The notes beneath the pieces were generated by a model, which saw nothing but the letters and a program-made list of their open reading frames with translations, searched no databases and was not told the DNA's origin. From Hallerella sp963597395 (lineage in GTDB: Bacteria; Fibrobacterota; Fibrobacteria; Fibrobacterales; Fibrobacteraceae), in the NCBI GenBank assembly GCA_963597395.1, contig CAVBPX010000055.1:1-15745 (forward strand): 15,745 nt of DNA, written 5' to 3'. Below, one piece after another: positions 6,686-15,112 of the stretch. The position numbers and the translations under genes are program-made. Numbering within the stretch: the stretch's first letter is position 1; every line of letters begins with the position of its first letter.

Positions 6686-7930
6686 TTAGGCGGGCGGGAA
6701 GAAAATGTAGGCGATTGCAATGGCCGCGATGACGCCAATTGCGTCCGCGATGAGGCAGCAGGTGACCGTGTGACGCGTTTTGCGAACCCCGACGGAACCG
6801 AAATAGACCGCGATGACGTAGAACGTGGTGTCGGTTGCTCCCTGGAACATGCAGCTCAGGCGGCCCGCGAAACTGTCGGGCCCATAGGTTTTCATCGCTT
6901 CGATCATCATGCCGCGGGCGCCGCTTCCGCTGAGAGGCTTCATCATGGCGGTGGGAAGGGCCGGTACGACGTCGCTTCCGATGCCGAGAAAGGCGAGAAC
7001 GCTCGAGACGCCGCCGAGGAGAAGGTCCATGGCGCCGCTTGCGCGGAATACGGCGACGCCCACAAGAATCGCGACGAGGTAGGGGATGACCATCACCGCG
7101 GTGTGAAAGCCTTCCTTGGCGCCTTCGACAAAGGCTTCGTAGGCGCGAACCTTTTTATAGACGGCGAGTCCGAGAAAGAGGATGATAACCCCGAAGAGGG
7201 CAAGTCCGCTCACAAAGAGGCTGGTTGTTCCGAGGGCGTCCGCGGTGAGACGGCTAAAGTAGGCGAGAACCGCAATGACGGCCGCGGAAAGTCCTCCGAG
7301 CCAAAGAAGCGTCACCGGATCTTTCAACTTGATTTTTTGGAAAAAGCTCACGGCGATAATGCCCGCGATGGTGCTGAAAAACGTTGCAAGAAGAATCGGC
7401 AAAAAGACGTCGCTCGGATTGGCGGCTCCCATCTGGGCGCGGTAGGTCATGATGCTCACCGGGATGAGCGTGAGACCGCTCGCGTTGAGGACGAGAAAGA
7501 GAATTTGCGAGTTGCTCGCAACGGACTTGTCTTCGTTCGGGTTCAGTTCCTGGAGCTGCTTCATCGCCTGAAGTCCCATCGGCGTCGCCGCATTGTCGAG
7601 ACCGAGCATGTTCGCGCTGACATTCATGAGCATGGTTCCGACGACGGGATGTCCTTTGGGAATTTCGGGGAAGAGCCTTGAAAAAAGCGGCTGAACGATT
7701 TTGGCAAGAATTTGTACGGCGCCCGACTTTTCGCCTATTTTCAGAATGCCGAGCCAGAGGCTCAGAATGCCTGTGAGACCGAGAGCAATTTCGAACGCGG
7801 TCTTCGACATGTCGAAAGCGGCGAGAATCGTCGTGTTGAAAATTCCCGTTTCTCCAAAGGCGAAGCATTTGACGGCGCATGCGAGAAACGCTCCGAAAAA
7901 GAAGAAAAGCCAAATGACGTTCAGGACCAT
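6686..7930 (-). CDS. Fused SpmA-SpmB nucleoside-recognition (Gate) membrane protein
   Basis: This is a 414-residue polytopic inner-membrane protein. The first half (about 1-205) matches SpmA, with GTMLMNVSANMLGLDNAATP (98-117) and SQILFLVLNASGLTLIPVS (141-159). The second half (about 235-414) matches SpmB, with ALPTAMMKPLSGSGARG (324-340) and CMFQGATDTTFYVIAVYFGS (360-379). Both halves are Gate domains, a fold shared with nucleoside transporters. In Bacillus SpmA and SpmB are separate spore-maturation proteins, but fused versions are common in Gram-negative non-sporulators, where the role is poorly known and is probably transport or envelope-related. Its ATG directly follows the thrC stop with no spacing (TAAATG), so it is probably translated by ribosomes finishing thrC. 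Confidence 0.92.
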   Translation of the reverse strand: MVLNVIWLFFFFGAFLACAVKCFAFGETGIFNTTILAAFDMSKTAFEIALGLTGILSLWLGILKIGEKSGAVQILAKIVQPLFSRLFPEIPKGHPVVGTMLMNVSANMLGLDNAATPMGLQAMKQLQELNPNEDKSVASNSQILFLVLNASGLTLIPVSIMTYRAQMGAANPSDVFLPILLATFFSTIAGIIAVSFFQKIKLKDPVTLLWLGGLSAAVIAVLAYFSRLTADALGTTSLFVSGLALFGVIILFLGLAVYKKVRAYEAFVEGAKEGFHTAVMVIPYLVAILVGVAVFRASGAMDLLLGGVSSVLAFLGIGSDVVPALPTAMMKPLSGSGARGMMIEAMKTYGPDSFAGRLSCMFQGATDTTFYVIAVYFGSVGVRKTRHTVTCCLIADAIGVIAAIAIAYIFFPPA

Positions 7931-9268
7931 TTAGCGTCTCCGGGCGGCCATTTCTTTTTTCAGAATGTCCATCACGGGGCCGATTTCCGCCGGAGCCTCG
8001 AAGATCGGGTTCGCATAGCGGGAAACGATGCCTTCAAGCTCCTTTTTGTGGTAGGCGACCTTGAACTCGGTGAACTTCAATCCGTGGGCCGTGCTGATGA
8101 CGACGACTTCCTCGTCCTTGTCGATTGTACCCGCGGCGCGAAGCTTTTCAAGTGCGCCGAGAGCGACTCCCGTGTGCGGGCAGGTGTAAAGTCCGATGCG
8201 GTCTCCGCGTTCGGCGGCGTTTGCGAGTTCCTCCTCGGAGACTTCGACGACGATGCCGTTGTAGTTTTTGATGGCGCGTTCCGCCTTGGGGTAGCTGACC
8301 GGGTTTCCTATCTGGATGGCGCTTGCGAGCGTCTTTTTGGCGTGAACCGGAATGAGCCTGTCGAACCCGCGCGTGTAGGCCTGGTAAAACGGGTTCGCGT
8401 TTGCGGCCTGTGCGACGACGATGCGAGGCTTTTTGTCGATGAGTCCCATGGCGAGGCAGTCGTCAAAGCCCTTGGCGAGAGCGCTCACGTTTCCGAGGTT
8501 TCCGCCGGGGATGATGACCGTGTCGGGGACTCTCCATCCAAGCTCCTGGCAAATTTCCGGGCTGATGGTCTTTTGACCTTCGACGCGGAGGCTGTTCATC
8601 GAGTTTGCGAGGTAAATCCGGTTGTCGGCGGTGACTTCCTGGACAATTTTCATGCAGCCGTCAAAGTCCGTGTCGAGCGCAAGTACGATGCTTCCGTTCG
8701 AAATGGGCTGGATGAGCTGGGCGACGCTCGTCTTTCCGCGGGGGAGAAATACGATGCTCGGGATGCCGGCCTTGGCCGTGAATGCAGAAAGGGCCGCGGA
8801 CGTGTCGCCCGTGCTTGCGCATGCGACGGCGTCAATCGCCTTGCCGTGTTTAATCATCGAGTTGACCTGGCTTACGAGAACGGTCATTCCGAGGTCCTTG
8901 AAGCTTCCCGTGTGGGAGTTTCCGCAAAGCTTGACCCAAAGCTTTTTAAGTCCCAGTTCCTTGGCGAGGGCGCTTGCGTCAAAGAGGGGGCTGAACCCTT
9001 CGCGGAGCGTGACGATGTCCTCTTCGGGAATTTCGGGAAGTACCATTTCGCGCTTGCTCCAGACGCCGCTCATGTCCGCGGGCCTAAAGCTCATGCGACG
9101 TTCGGCAAAGAGCCTTTTCCATTCTTCCGGGGAGCGTTCGGCGAGCGCTTCGCGGTCGTGGTGCACTTCGAGCAGACTGCCATCGACCTTGCTGCGGTAA
9201 ATGACCTCGGTAAGCGGGTAGGTGTCGTTTCCGTTGATGTTCTGGAAATAAGCGTGGAAAGGTTTCAT
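7931..9268 (-). CDS. thrC: Threonine synthase (PLP-dependent)
   Basis: The enzyme converts O-phospho-L-homoserine to L-threonine plus phosphate in the cytoplasm, the last step of threonine synthesis. The protein has 445 residues, in the usual range. It carries the PLP-lysine motif HTGSFKDLG (Lys124), the fold-type II motif CASTGDTSAAL (150-160), the phosphate-binding loop IPGGNLGN (253-260), and SMNSLRVEGQKT (223-234). The N-terminal tail with YPLTEVIYRS is like that of bacterial ThrC. The start at 9268 is chosen because GAGG lies 5 nt upstream and homology-like sequence begins there; the frame extends 57 codons further upstream but that part has no protein-like character and runs through the divergent intergenic DNA. 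It is first in a two-gene unit with spmAB. Confidence 0.95.
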   Translation of the reverse strand: MKPFHAYFQNINGNDTYPLTEVIYRSKVDGSLLEVHHDREALAERSPEEWKRLFAERRMSFRPADMSGVWSKREMVLPEIPEEDIVTLREGFSPLFDASALAKELGLKKLWVKLCGNSHTGSFKDLGMTVLVSQVNSMIKHGKAIDAVACASTGDTSAALSAFTAKAGIPSIVFLPRGKTSVAQLIQPISNGSIVLALDTDFDGCMKIVQEVTADNRIYLANSMNSLRVEGQKTISPEICQELGWRVPDTVIIPGGNLGNVSALAKGFDDCLAMGLIDKKPRIVVAQAANANPFYQAYTRGFDRLIPVHAKKTLASAIQIGNPVSYPKAERAIKNYNGIVVEVSEEELANAAERGDRIGLYTCPHTGVALGALEKLRAAGTIDKDEEVVVISTAHGLKFTEFKVAYHKKELEGIVSRYANPIFEAPAEIGPVMDILKKEMAARRR

Positions 9269-9338
9269 ACGTGCCTCGAAAGATAGCCTTAAAAGTTTTA
9301 ATGCGGGAAATTTAGAAATCTTGCAAAAAAAGACTTTG

Positions 9339-9346
9339 TATATTTG
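9339..9346 (+). promoter_or_regulatory. Candidate -10 element of the lipoprotein-barrel-GH57 operon
   Basis: TATATTTG lies 29 nt before the GTG start in the thrC-lipoprotein divergent gap. It fits both a sigma-70 -10 (TATATT) and the Bacteroidetes TAnnTTTG form. No convincing -35 is seen at the right distance: TTGCAA at 9321-9326 is only 12 bp away. Confidence 0.35.
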
Positions 9347-9374
9347 GATTGTGTTTCCTTTTTTCGGAGTTTCC

Positions 9375-10814
9375 GTGAAGAAATTCAAGACCGCTTTTTT
9401 TGTCGCCCTTTTTCCGATGCTCTTTTTGGCGTCGTGCATTTTCGATTCGAACGGCGATTCCCTGGTCTCCTGGCTCGACAGCCAGGGATTTCCGTCAAAC
9501 TATCTGGTCCAGACGCTCGAAATCGACGATATTTCGCCCGCTTCCGTGAGCTTCGGGTTTGACAGCACCCCGCGCCTCCAATATTACCAGGGAACGTTTG
9601 GCGCCGTGAACGGCTATACGCACGACCTGGTCCTCGACTTCGGGTTTCGCGACAAGAGTTTCTTTGAAAAGTTCCGCGCGGACAGCGCCAAGGAGTTTCG
9701 GGCGGCCTTCCTCGCCCTCTATCCGGATTCGGGCTTTTACAGAAGTTCCGGTTTGAAGGATTCCCTGCCCATTTCTGAAGACCTCAAAATCAGGCTTTCG
9801 TGGATTCTCGAAACGGGAAGCGGCTCGGACTTTATCGACAGCATTGGCAACACAAAGGATTCGGTCTGGACACATGGACTTCGCGAGGCCTTCCTCTCCG
9901 CCGACTCCGCGGATACGACGTTCAACCTCAAGATTTCGAACCTCGACTCGGCGCTCCGGCTGGATTTGCCCCGGGCGTTTTACGATGCGATGACGGAAGT
10001 TCGGGACGCGGCCCGCCTGCAGCTCCGGATTTCCGCGCCGGATGCAAAGCGCGTTTACCGCTTTTCGGGTCCGAGTTCGGATGTCGTTCCCTTTTTGCGC
10101 ATCAAGGCGTATTCCCAAAGTCTCGATTCGACGGGAAGTTCCAAAAAGGACGTCTATAAGAACATTTGGGCGTTCCGGTCCGCCATTATAAGTTCTTCGA
10201 CGGAATCGTGCACGGACTGCTACGTTTTGCACGGCGGCGTTCTGGAATCGCTTTTGGTGGAACTTCCTTCCGAAAAGATTCTTGCCGCGCTCGAGGAGTT
10301 TTACGGCGACGAGTTCCCTTATACGGAAGGCGACAGCATGGACGTTCGGCAGGCCGTGGTCCTTGCGCAGCTTACGATGCCGCGGAGTTCTTCGATGGAA
10401 GGTTCCGAACTGGGATTTCCGGTGCAGGTCGTCGCATCGACCTTTGTGGATTCGAGCGGGCACGACAAGCAGTCGTCCGAGGTTTACAAGCTGAACAAGG
10501 CCTACATCAAAAAGTACGGTCACCCGAACCTCGTTTTCCTCGACGGCGACACGCTCGGGCTGCAGCTCACGAACGGGATGCGCTCCTTTGTGAACCGCGC
10601 GGGCAAGGGCTCCAAAATGCAGGTCGTGCTGCGGATGGGATATTCGATGCTCGAACCGTTTGACACCCTTTATTACGACCATGTGAACGACGACGGGGAT
10701 TCCGTCCGGATCTTTATGGAATACAACACGTATTCCCGCTACGACTTTACGGACTACATCGAGGGCCCGCTCACTCTCAAGCTTTGGCTTGCCACAAAAC
10801 GGGGGGATGAATAA
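9375..10814 (+). CDS. Lipoprotein of unknown function, first gene of the DUF4912/GH57 operon
   Basis: The protein has 479 residues. The start is a GTG at 9375, chosen because GGAG lies 5 nt upstream and a textbook lipoprotein signal follows (KKFKTAFFVALFPMLFLASC, Cys21). A TTG in frame at 9321 would place an odd hydrophobic stretch in front of it. After the lipobox comes IFDSNGDS, acidic and suitable for outer-membrane sorting. I recognise no domain: the mature part is mixed alpha/beta with many Asp/Ser-rich segments and one CxxC (TESCTDC, about 283-289). Its stop overlaps the next start (TAATG), so it is translationally coupled to the barrel protein and is likely a partner of it. Confidence 0.88.
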   Translation: MKKFKTAFFVALFPMLFLASCIFDSNGDSLVSWLDSQGFPSNYLVQTLEIDDISPASVSFGFDSTPRLQYYQGTFGAVNGYTHDLVLDFGFRDKSFFEKFRADSAKEFRAAFLALYPDSGFYRSSGLKDSLPISEDLKIRLSWILETGSGSDFIDSIGNTKDSVWTHGLREAFLSADSADTTFNLKISNLDSALRLDLPRAFYDAMTEVRDAARLQLRISAPDAKRVYRFSGPSSDVVPFLRIKAYSQSLDSTGSSKKDVYKNIWAFRSAIISSSTESCTDCYVLHGGVLESLLVELPSEKILAALEEFYGDEFPYTEGDSMDVRQAVVLAQLTMPRSSSMEGSELGFPVQVVASTFVDSSGHDKQSSEVYKLNKAYIKKYGHPNLVFLDGDTLGLQLTNGMRSFVNRAGKGSKMQVVLRMGYSMLEPFDTLYYDHVNDDGDSVRIFMEYNTYSRYDFTDYIEGPLTLKLWLATKRGDE

Positions 10815-12061
10815 TGATCCGGAAAATTTTCGTTCTTTCGTTCGCCCTTGCAAGCCTTGTAAACGCCTCTTCCATGATGGGGCTCGAAGCTCTTGGAACT
10901 CCGACGGAAGCGGCAACGGCCATCACCCGCGGACGTGGATACTCGGGCGGAGCGAAGGCGGAAAGCGGCTACGTCGAATGGAACCCCGCATCTCTCGCCT
11001 TTGAGCGGAACACCTCCTTCAACGCGACCCTCCTCTTTGAAGAGAACGTTGCGAAAAACGACGGAAAGTCCTACGCCTCGTCCGCTCTCGAAATACCGTC
11101 GCTCTCGTTTGCGTTTGCGATGAACCGCTTCGGGACGCTCTCGCTTGCGCTTTCGCAAAAGTACACGTCGAACCTCGACGAATCCGTTGACGATTCGCTC
11201 AAGACGAGCCTCGCAAACATCAAGTATCAGGGAAACATCTACGAAATCACGCCGGCCTACGCCATTCGGCTGCCGTTCTTCCGCCGGCTTTCCCTCGGAT
11301 TTTCGGCGCATTTTCTGATGGGTTCCGCATCCCGTGAACTTTCTCTCGGCGCGGATAATTCGCAGGTTTCCGAAGCGGATTCCTGGGCGACGAACAGTGC
11401 GGAAGTCACGGAGTCCGCGGAGGGAAGGTTCGAAATCAAGAATCATCCCGCCTATTACACGGGCGCGGTCTTCTACAAGGGCCTCAAGGCGTCCTACTAC
11501 TTCTCCTACACGACGGCCTATACGCTCAGAAACAAGCTCGAATACAATCTGACTTTTAGCCAAACCGATACGCTCGTCCCCTCGAAGGTTGTCCGCGAAA
11601 TAGATGTGCCGCCGACATATGCGACGGGATTCGCCTTCCGCTACAAAAAGCGTCATCATTTTATGCTCGACTTTATGCTCCGCGGATGGGACGCGGACAT
11701 TGCGAACATAGCCGGAGCCTGGAACCTCAAGGATTCGACGGACACGCAGACGGAATTCCTCGCGGCATTGGGCTACGAACGCAGCGGTTCCACGGACTAT
11801 TTCAAAAAATATGTCCAGCGAATGGACTTCCGCGCGGGAGCCTGGTTTAGAAATTATTACATTGCAGACGTCAAGGAATACGGAGCCTCCATCGGCGCCG
11901 GATTCCCGCTCGGGCGGCGGAACACGAAAGTGGATGTTGCCATCCAGGGCGGCATGCGCAAGTCGGACGACGGAACCATCTGGGACGAAACGTTCTTCGG
12001 AGTTTCGGTCGGGCTTACGGGTGTGGGCAACTGGGGCAACAGGCCGAAAACGGTGCACTAG
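10814..12061 (+). CDS. Outer-membrane beta-barrel protein, FadL/OmpP1/TodX-like
   Basis: The protein has 415 residues with a signal peptide (MIRKIFVLSFALASLVNA). Early in the mature protein, RGYSGGAKAESGYVEWNPASLAF (about 41-63; NPAS at 57-60) resembles the 'Gly-rich then NPA' start of FadL/OmpP1-type transporters. The remainder is made of alternating amphipathic strands rich in Tyr, Phe and Gly (for example LSLALSQKYTSNL and HFMLDFMLRGWDADI), as expected of a barrel of roughly 12-14 strands. FadL-family barrels pass hydrophobic molecules; the cargo here is unknown. The start overlaps the lipoprotein stop by 1 nt, and the GGGGGG tract just upstream can act as ribosome binding site. Alternative: another PorV-like barrel of the same superfamily. 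Confidence 0.82.
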   Translation: MIRKIFVLSFALASLVNASSMMGLEALGTPTEAATAITRGRGYSGGAKAESGYVEWNPASLAFERNTSFNATLLFEENVAKNDGKSYASSALEIPSLSFAFAMNRFGTLSLALSQKYTSNLDESVDDSLKTSLANIKYQGNIYEITPAYAIRLPFFRRLSLGFSAHFLMGSASRELSLGADNSQVSEADSWATNSAEVTESAEGRFEIKNHPAYYTGAVFYKGLKASYYFSYTTAYTLRNKLEYNLTFSQTDTLVPSKVVREIDVPPTYATGFAFRYKKRHHFMLDFMLRGWDADIANIAGAWNLKDSTDTQTEFLAALGYERSGSTDYFKKYVQRMDFRAGAWFRNYYIADVKEYGASIGAGFPLGRRNTKVDVAIQGGMRKSDDGTIWDETFFGVSVGLTGVGNWGNRPKTVH

Positions 12062-12079
12062 GCACCAAAGGATAATGAC

Positions 12080-13303
12080 ATGAGCACAAAGACAAAAGTT
12101 CCTGCAAAGAAGAACAAGGTCGTTTCTTCGGTAAAGAATGCGGTCAAGGATGTTCTGAAAAAGGAAAAGGCGAAAGTCGAAGAGCTGAAGGTCATTTCGC
12201 AGAAGGCGGAATCCACGGTCGCAGAACTGAAAAAGGCGTCCGGCAAGGCAAAGGCCAAGGTCAAGTCCAAAGTTGCCGAAATCAAAAAGTCCGTGGTGCG
12301 GTCGGTTGCGGAAAAGCGCGAAGTCTCCAAAAAGGCGGAAGTTGCGAAGGCGGAGCCGAAGACCGTAAAGACGGCAAAGAAAACGCCAGTAGCGGAAAAG
12401 GCTCCGGTCGTCGAAAAGGAAAAGCCCGCGACAAAGGAAAAGGCCGCTCCGCGTACAAAAAAGCCCGCGCCGAAAAAAGAGGCTCCCCGTTCGGAAACCA
12501 CGGAAACGATTGACTTCAACCCGGAATATCTGGTCTTGATGCAGCGCGACCCGAACTTTCTCCACGCATTCTGGGACGTCAAGTCGGAACGCCTCGAAAA
12601 TGCGCTGGCCGGTAAAAAGTCCTTAGTGCTTCGCCTGTATGACGTATCTTCGGACTTGACCGTCCGCAAAAACAAGAAACGCAAGTTCCGCGATATTGAA
12701 GTTCCGGCGGATGCCAAAAGCTGGTATGTGCAAAATCGTGAAACCGTCTCGGTCGAAGCGACGCTCGGAACGAAGACGCCCGATGGAAAGTTCGAGCCTC
12801 TCGTCGAGGCTCCCGCCATGCAGGTCTTTAACTACGAGAGCGTCAAGCGTTCGGATTTAAAAACCGACAGCGCCTTTTTCAAGGCTTCGCTTGGCGGAGC
12901 GGGACTAGGCGGCTTTGGAAGCTCCGGACTTTCGAGCCAGTCGGTCGCAAGGTGGCTCGAACGTCTTGCGAGTTCCTCGGAATCCTTCTTCTCGGGCTCC
13001 CTTTCGAGCGCGGCATCCCTTTCGAGCGGATCGCTTCTTTCGGAAGCCTCTTCGCCCGATTCCGTCAGCTACGGAAAGGACTTTTTCCTGTGGGTCAAGA
13101 CACGCCTCATCGTTTACGGCGGAACGCGGCCCGACGCCCATCTCCAGGTGCGCGGCGAACCGTTCCCGCTCAATCCGGACGGCACGTTCTCCTTTGAACA
13201 GGACCTCCCTGATTCCACACAAATTATTCCCGTTTTCGCAACGGACAAGGACGGCGATTTTCCGACGACAATCGTCCCGGTCGTGGTCAAGCGCACGGAA
13301 TAG
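12080..13303 (+). CDS. DUF4912 protein with histone-H1-like lysine-rich N-terminus
   Basis: The protein has 407 residues. Residues 1-135 are a Lys/Ala/Val/Glu-rich repetitive tail, H1-like, with coiled-coil-like stretches and KAEPKTVKTAKKTPVAEKAP. Residues about 146-256 match DUF4912: NPEYLVLMQRDPNFLHAFWD, LVLRLYDVSSD and SWYVQNRE. Residues about 265-330 are a Gly/Ser-rich linker. Residues 334-406 (FFLWVKTRLIVYGGTRPDAHLQVRGEPF) form the C-terminal beta part, so the family domain appears interrupted by the linker. DUF4912 genes are typically found next to GH57/DUF1957 enzymes, as here, so a glycogen or alpha-glucan role is likely, but the molecular function is unknown. AAAGGA lies 7 nt before the ATG, the gap to the barrel gene is 18 nt, and no signal peptide is seen, so it is cytoplasmic. 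Confidence 0.88.
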   Translation: MSTKTKVPAKKNKVVSSVKNAVKDVLKKEKAKVEELKVISQKAESTVAELKKASGKAKAKVKSKVAEIKKSVVRSVAEKREVSKKAEVAKAEPKTVKTAKKTPVAEKAPVVEKEKPATKEKAAPRTKKPAPKKEAPRSETTETIDFNPEYLVLMQRDPNFLHAFWDVKSERLENALAGKKSLVLRLYDVSSDLTVRKNKKRKFRDIEVPADAKSWYVQNRETVSVEATLGTKTPDGKFEPLVEAPAMQVFNYESVKRSDLKTDSAFFKASLGGAGLGGFGSSGLSSQSVARWLERLASSSESFFSGSLSSAASLSSGSLLSEASSPDSVSYGKDFFLWVKTRLIVYGGTRPDAHLQVRGEPFPLNPDGTFSFEQDLPDSTQIIPVFATDKDGDFPTTIVPVVVKRTE

Positions 13304-13318
13304 TTCTGGAGCCTTCGC

Positions 13319-14905
13319 ATGGACAAAAAATGCAATGGACAGCTTTACCTGCTGCTGCACGCGCATTTGCCGTTTGTGCGAAATCCGCGTTACGACCGCT
13401 ACTTTGAAGAAAACTGGTTTTTTGAAGCCCTGACCGAAACGTATTTGCCGCTTGTGCAGGCGCTTTCCCGGCTTGCGGAAAAAGGCGTGCCGGGCGTTCT
13501 CAACCTGAGCGTTTCGCCGACGCTCCTTGCGATGCTTGGCGACGAAAGCCTCTGCGAAAAGTATTCGCGGCACCTGCAAATGCTGGGACAGCTCGCGTCC
13601 AAGGAGCTGAAACGCCTCGTGGACGATCCGGAGCGGCTTCCAGTGGCAAAGTTCTACGCGGCTCGGGTTATGGAGCTTTCGGACCTTTGGGAAAACAGGC
13701 TCCACCGCGATACCCTTTCGGCATTTTCTTCGTTGGAACGCCGCGGAAAGCTTTCGCTCCTTACGTGCGTCGGGACTCATCCGTTTTTGCCCGCCTACCA
13801 GTCCGAACCCGAAGCGGTCCGCTTGCAGCTCCGCCTTACAAAAAGGGCCTTTCGCGAGGCCTTTGGCAGGGACGTGAAGGGCGTCTGGCTTCCGGAATGC
13901 GGCTACTTTGACGGTCTCGACGGCCTCCTTGCGGAAGAGGGCCTAGAATACTTCTTTATGGAAACGCACGGGATATTGCTTGCAAGTCCCGCTCCGCGTT
14001 ATGGCGTCTTTTCGCCGGTCAAAACTCCGGCAGGGCTTTTGGCGCTCGGACGCGAACAGACGAGTTCCGTCGAGGTGTGGAGCCGTGAACGCGGCTACCC
14101 GGGGCATCCGGACTATCGGGAGTTTTACCGCGACATTTCGCAGAAGCTCGACCGCGCCTATCTCGGAGAGTATTTCTTTTCGAACGGCAACCCGATAGAC
14201 ACGGGATTTAAGTATTACCGCATTACCGGCGGCGAACAGAAGGCCGTTTACCGTCCGTGGCAGGCGATGAACCTCGCCCGCGAACATGCAAGGCTCTTTG
14301 TCGAAAACCGCGAACGGACCGCACGGGAACTCGCTCCGCAAATGGAGTCCGGCCGCCCGTGCATTCTGTGCCCGTATGATGCGGAACTTTTTGGACACTG
14401 GTGGTTTGAAGGCCCGCAATTTATCGAGTCCGTTTTTGAGCGGGCCGCTTCGTCGTCCGCCGTAGAACTTGCCTCCGTCGATAGAATGACCGCCGACCCC
14501 GCAGACATGTTCGCGCACCGGCCCGTGTTTTCGTCGTGGGGCGAAAACGGCTTTGCCTCGGTCTGGGTCAATTCGGAAGTCGAATTTGCCTACCCGAAGT
14601 TTTTCCGGATGTTCGGCGTGTTCAAAAAATGCCGCGCCGAAGCCCGTCCCTCGGATTTTCAAAAACGCGTTTTGCGCCAGATGGTGCGCGAACTTTCGCT
14701 ATTCCAGTCTTCGGACTGGGCCTTTATGATTCACAACCATTCCGCCGAGGATTATGCGCGCCGCCGCCTTGCGGAACACGAACGGGACTTTATGAAGCTC
14801 GCCTCGATGTTTGCCGGGGAATTTGTCGATGAGGCGCTCCTTTCGGAAATCGAATCGCGGGACAATCTCTTCCCGTGGATAGACCGCCACATCGTTTGCG
14901 GATAA
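13319..14905 (+). CDS. GH57 alpha-glucan branching-type enzyme (DUF1957 type)
   Basis: The protein has 528 residues, the usual size of GH57 1,4-alpha-glucan branching enzymes, which cut alpha-1,4 chains and reattach them as alpha-1,6 branches. Conserved regions in order: LLLHAHLPFVR (11-21, His14/His16), VKGVWLPECGY (186-196, nucleophile Glu193), and CPYDAELFGHWWFEGP (351-366, acid/base Asp354). The C-terminal end DNLFPWIDRH resembles the short FPxID motif near the end of many GH57 members. The catalytic pair is intact. There is no signal peptide, so it acts in the cytoplasm on glycogen. GGAG lies 7 nt before the ATG and 15 nt separate it from the DUF4912 gene. GH57 also includes amylases and 4-alpha-glucanotransferases; the branching call rests on the ECGY and DAELFGHWW signatures and on DUF4912 company. 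Confidence 0.92.
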   Translation: MDKKCNGQLYLLLHAHLPFVRNPRYDRYFEENWFFEALTETYLPLVQALSRLAEKGVPGVLNLSVSPTLLAMLGDESLCEKYSRHLQMLGQLASKELKRLVDDPERLPVAKFYAARVMELSDLWENRLHRDTLSAFSSLERRGKLSLLTCVGTHPFLPAYQSEPEAVRLQLRLTKRAFREAFGRDVKGVWLPECGYFDGLDGLLAEEGLEYFFMETHGILLASPAPRYGVFSPVKTPAGLLALGREQTSSVEVWSRERGYPGHPDYREFYRDISQKLDRAYLGEYFFSNGNPIDTGFKYYRITGGEQKAVYRPWQAMNLAREHARLFVENRERTARELAPQMESGRPCILCPYDAELFGHWWFEGPQFIESVFERAASSSAVELASVDRMTADPADMFAHRPVFSSWGENGFASVWVNSEVEFAYPKFFRMFGVFKKCRAEARPSDFQKRVLRQMVRELSLFQSSDWAFMIHNHSAEDYARRRLAEHERDFMKLASMFAGEFVDEALLSEIESRDNLFPWIDRHIVCG

Positions 14906-14964
14906 ATTCATCGTTTTTAGTCTTCCTGGAGGGATGTTCAGAGCTTAGAGCTTGGAACTTAGGT

Positions 14965-14992
14965 GAGAGTGGAGGGTGGAGAGTGGAGGGTT
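14965..14992. repeat. 14-bp purine tandem repeat, two copies
   Basis: GAGAGTGGAGGGTG (14965-14978) is followed at once by a copy differing only in the last base (14979-14992). The G-clusters could form a two-layer quadruplex, though this is not shown. Confidence 0.7.
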
Positions 14993-15052
14993 GGGATACA
15001 GATCGCTTCGCGAATCTAAGTTCCATGTTCTCTCAACTAAGTTCTGAACTGC

Positions 15053-15112
15053 GGGATGGATTCTACCTGCCCGCAGCAGGCAGGTCGGCTCTTTCTAGCC
15101 TCCAGAATGACG
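15053..15112. repeat. Dispersed palindromic element with TCATTCTGGAG end
   Basis: The minus strand begins CGTCATTCTGGAGG and ends near GAATCCATCC, the known outline of widely scattered bacterial intergenic elements (TCATTCTG-AG-GAATC type). The centre is a hairpin, ACCTGCC (15065-15071) with GGCAGGT (15079-15085) and a 7-nt loop. It interrupts the mosaic of AGCTTAG-type repeats. Confidence 0.55.

Noticed and set aside
9160..9166. Further GTGCAC sites as LexA operators (also near 10207 and 12054)
   Set aside because: They lie inside genes and share only the 6-bp core, without the flanking ATGTGCACTAT context.
7712..9286. 524-codon ORF on the plus strand
   Set aside because: Antisense shadow of thrC and spmAB; Asp/Val/Gly-biased with no recognisable motif.
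9321..9374. TTG start for the lipoprotein at 9321
   Set aside because: The GTG at 9375 has GGAG at good distance and begins directly with a lipoprotein signal; the extra 18 residues would sit before it and the putative -10 would be inside the gene.
9269..9439. Upstream extension of thrC by 57 codons
   Set aside because: It runs through the divergent promoter gap, is not like threonine synthase, and the ATG at 9268 has its own ribosome site.
9495..10916. 473-codon ORF on the minus strand
   Set aside because: Antisense to the lipoprotein gene, Arg/Val-rich, no motif and no credible start region.
10754..12565. 603-codon ORF on the minus strand
   Set aside because: Arg/Phe/Leu-rich low-complexity translation antisense to the barrel and DUF4912 genes, which are supported by motifs and ribosome sites.
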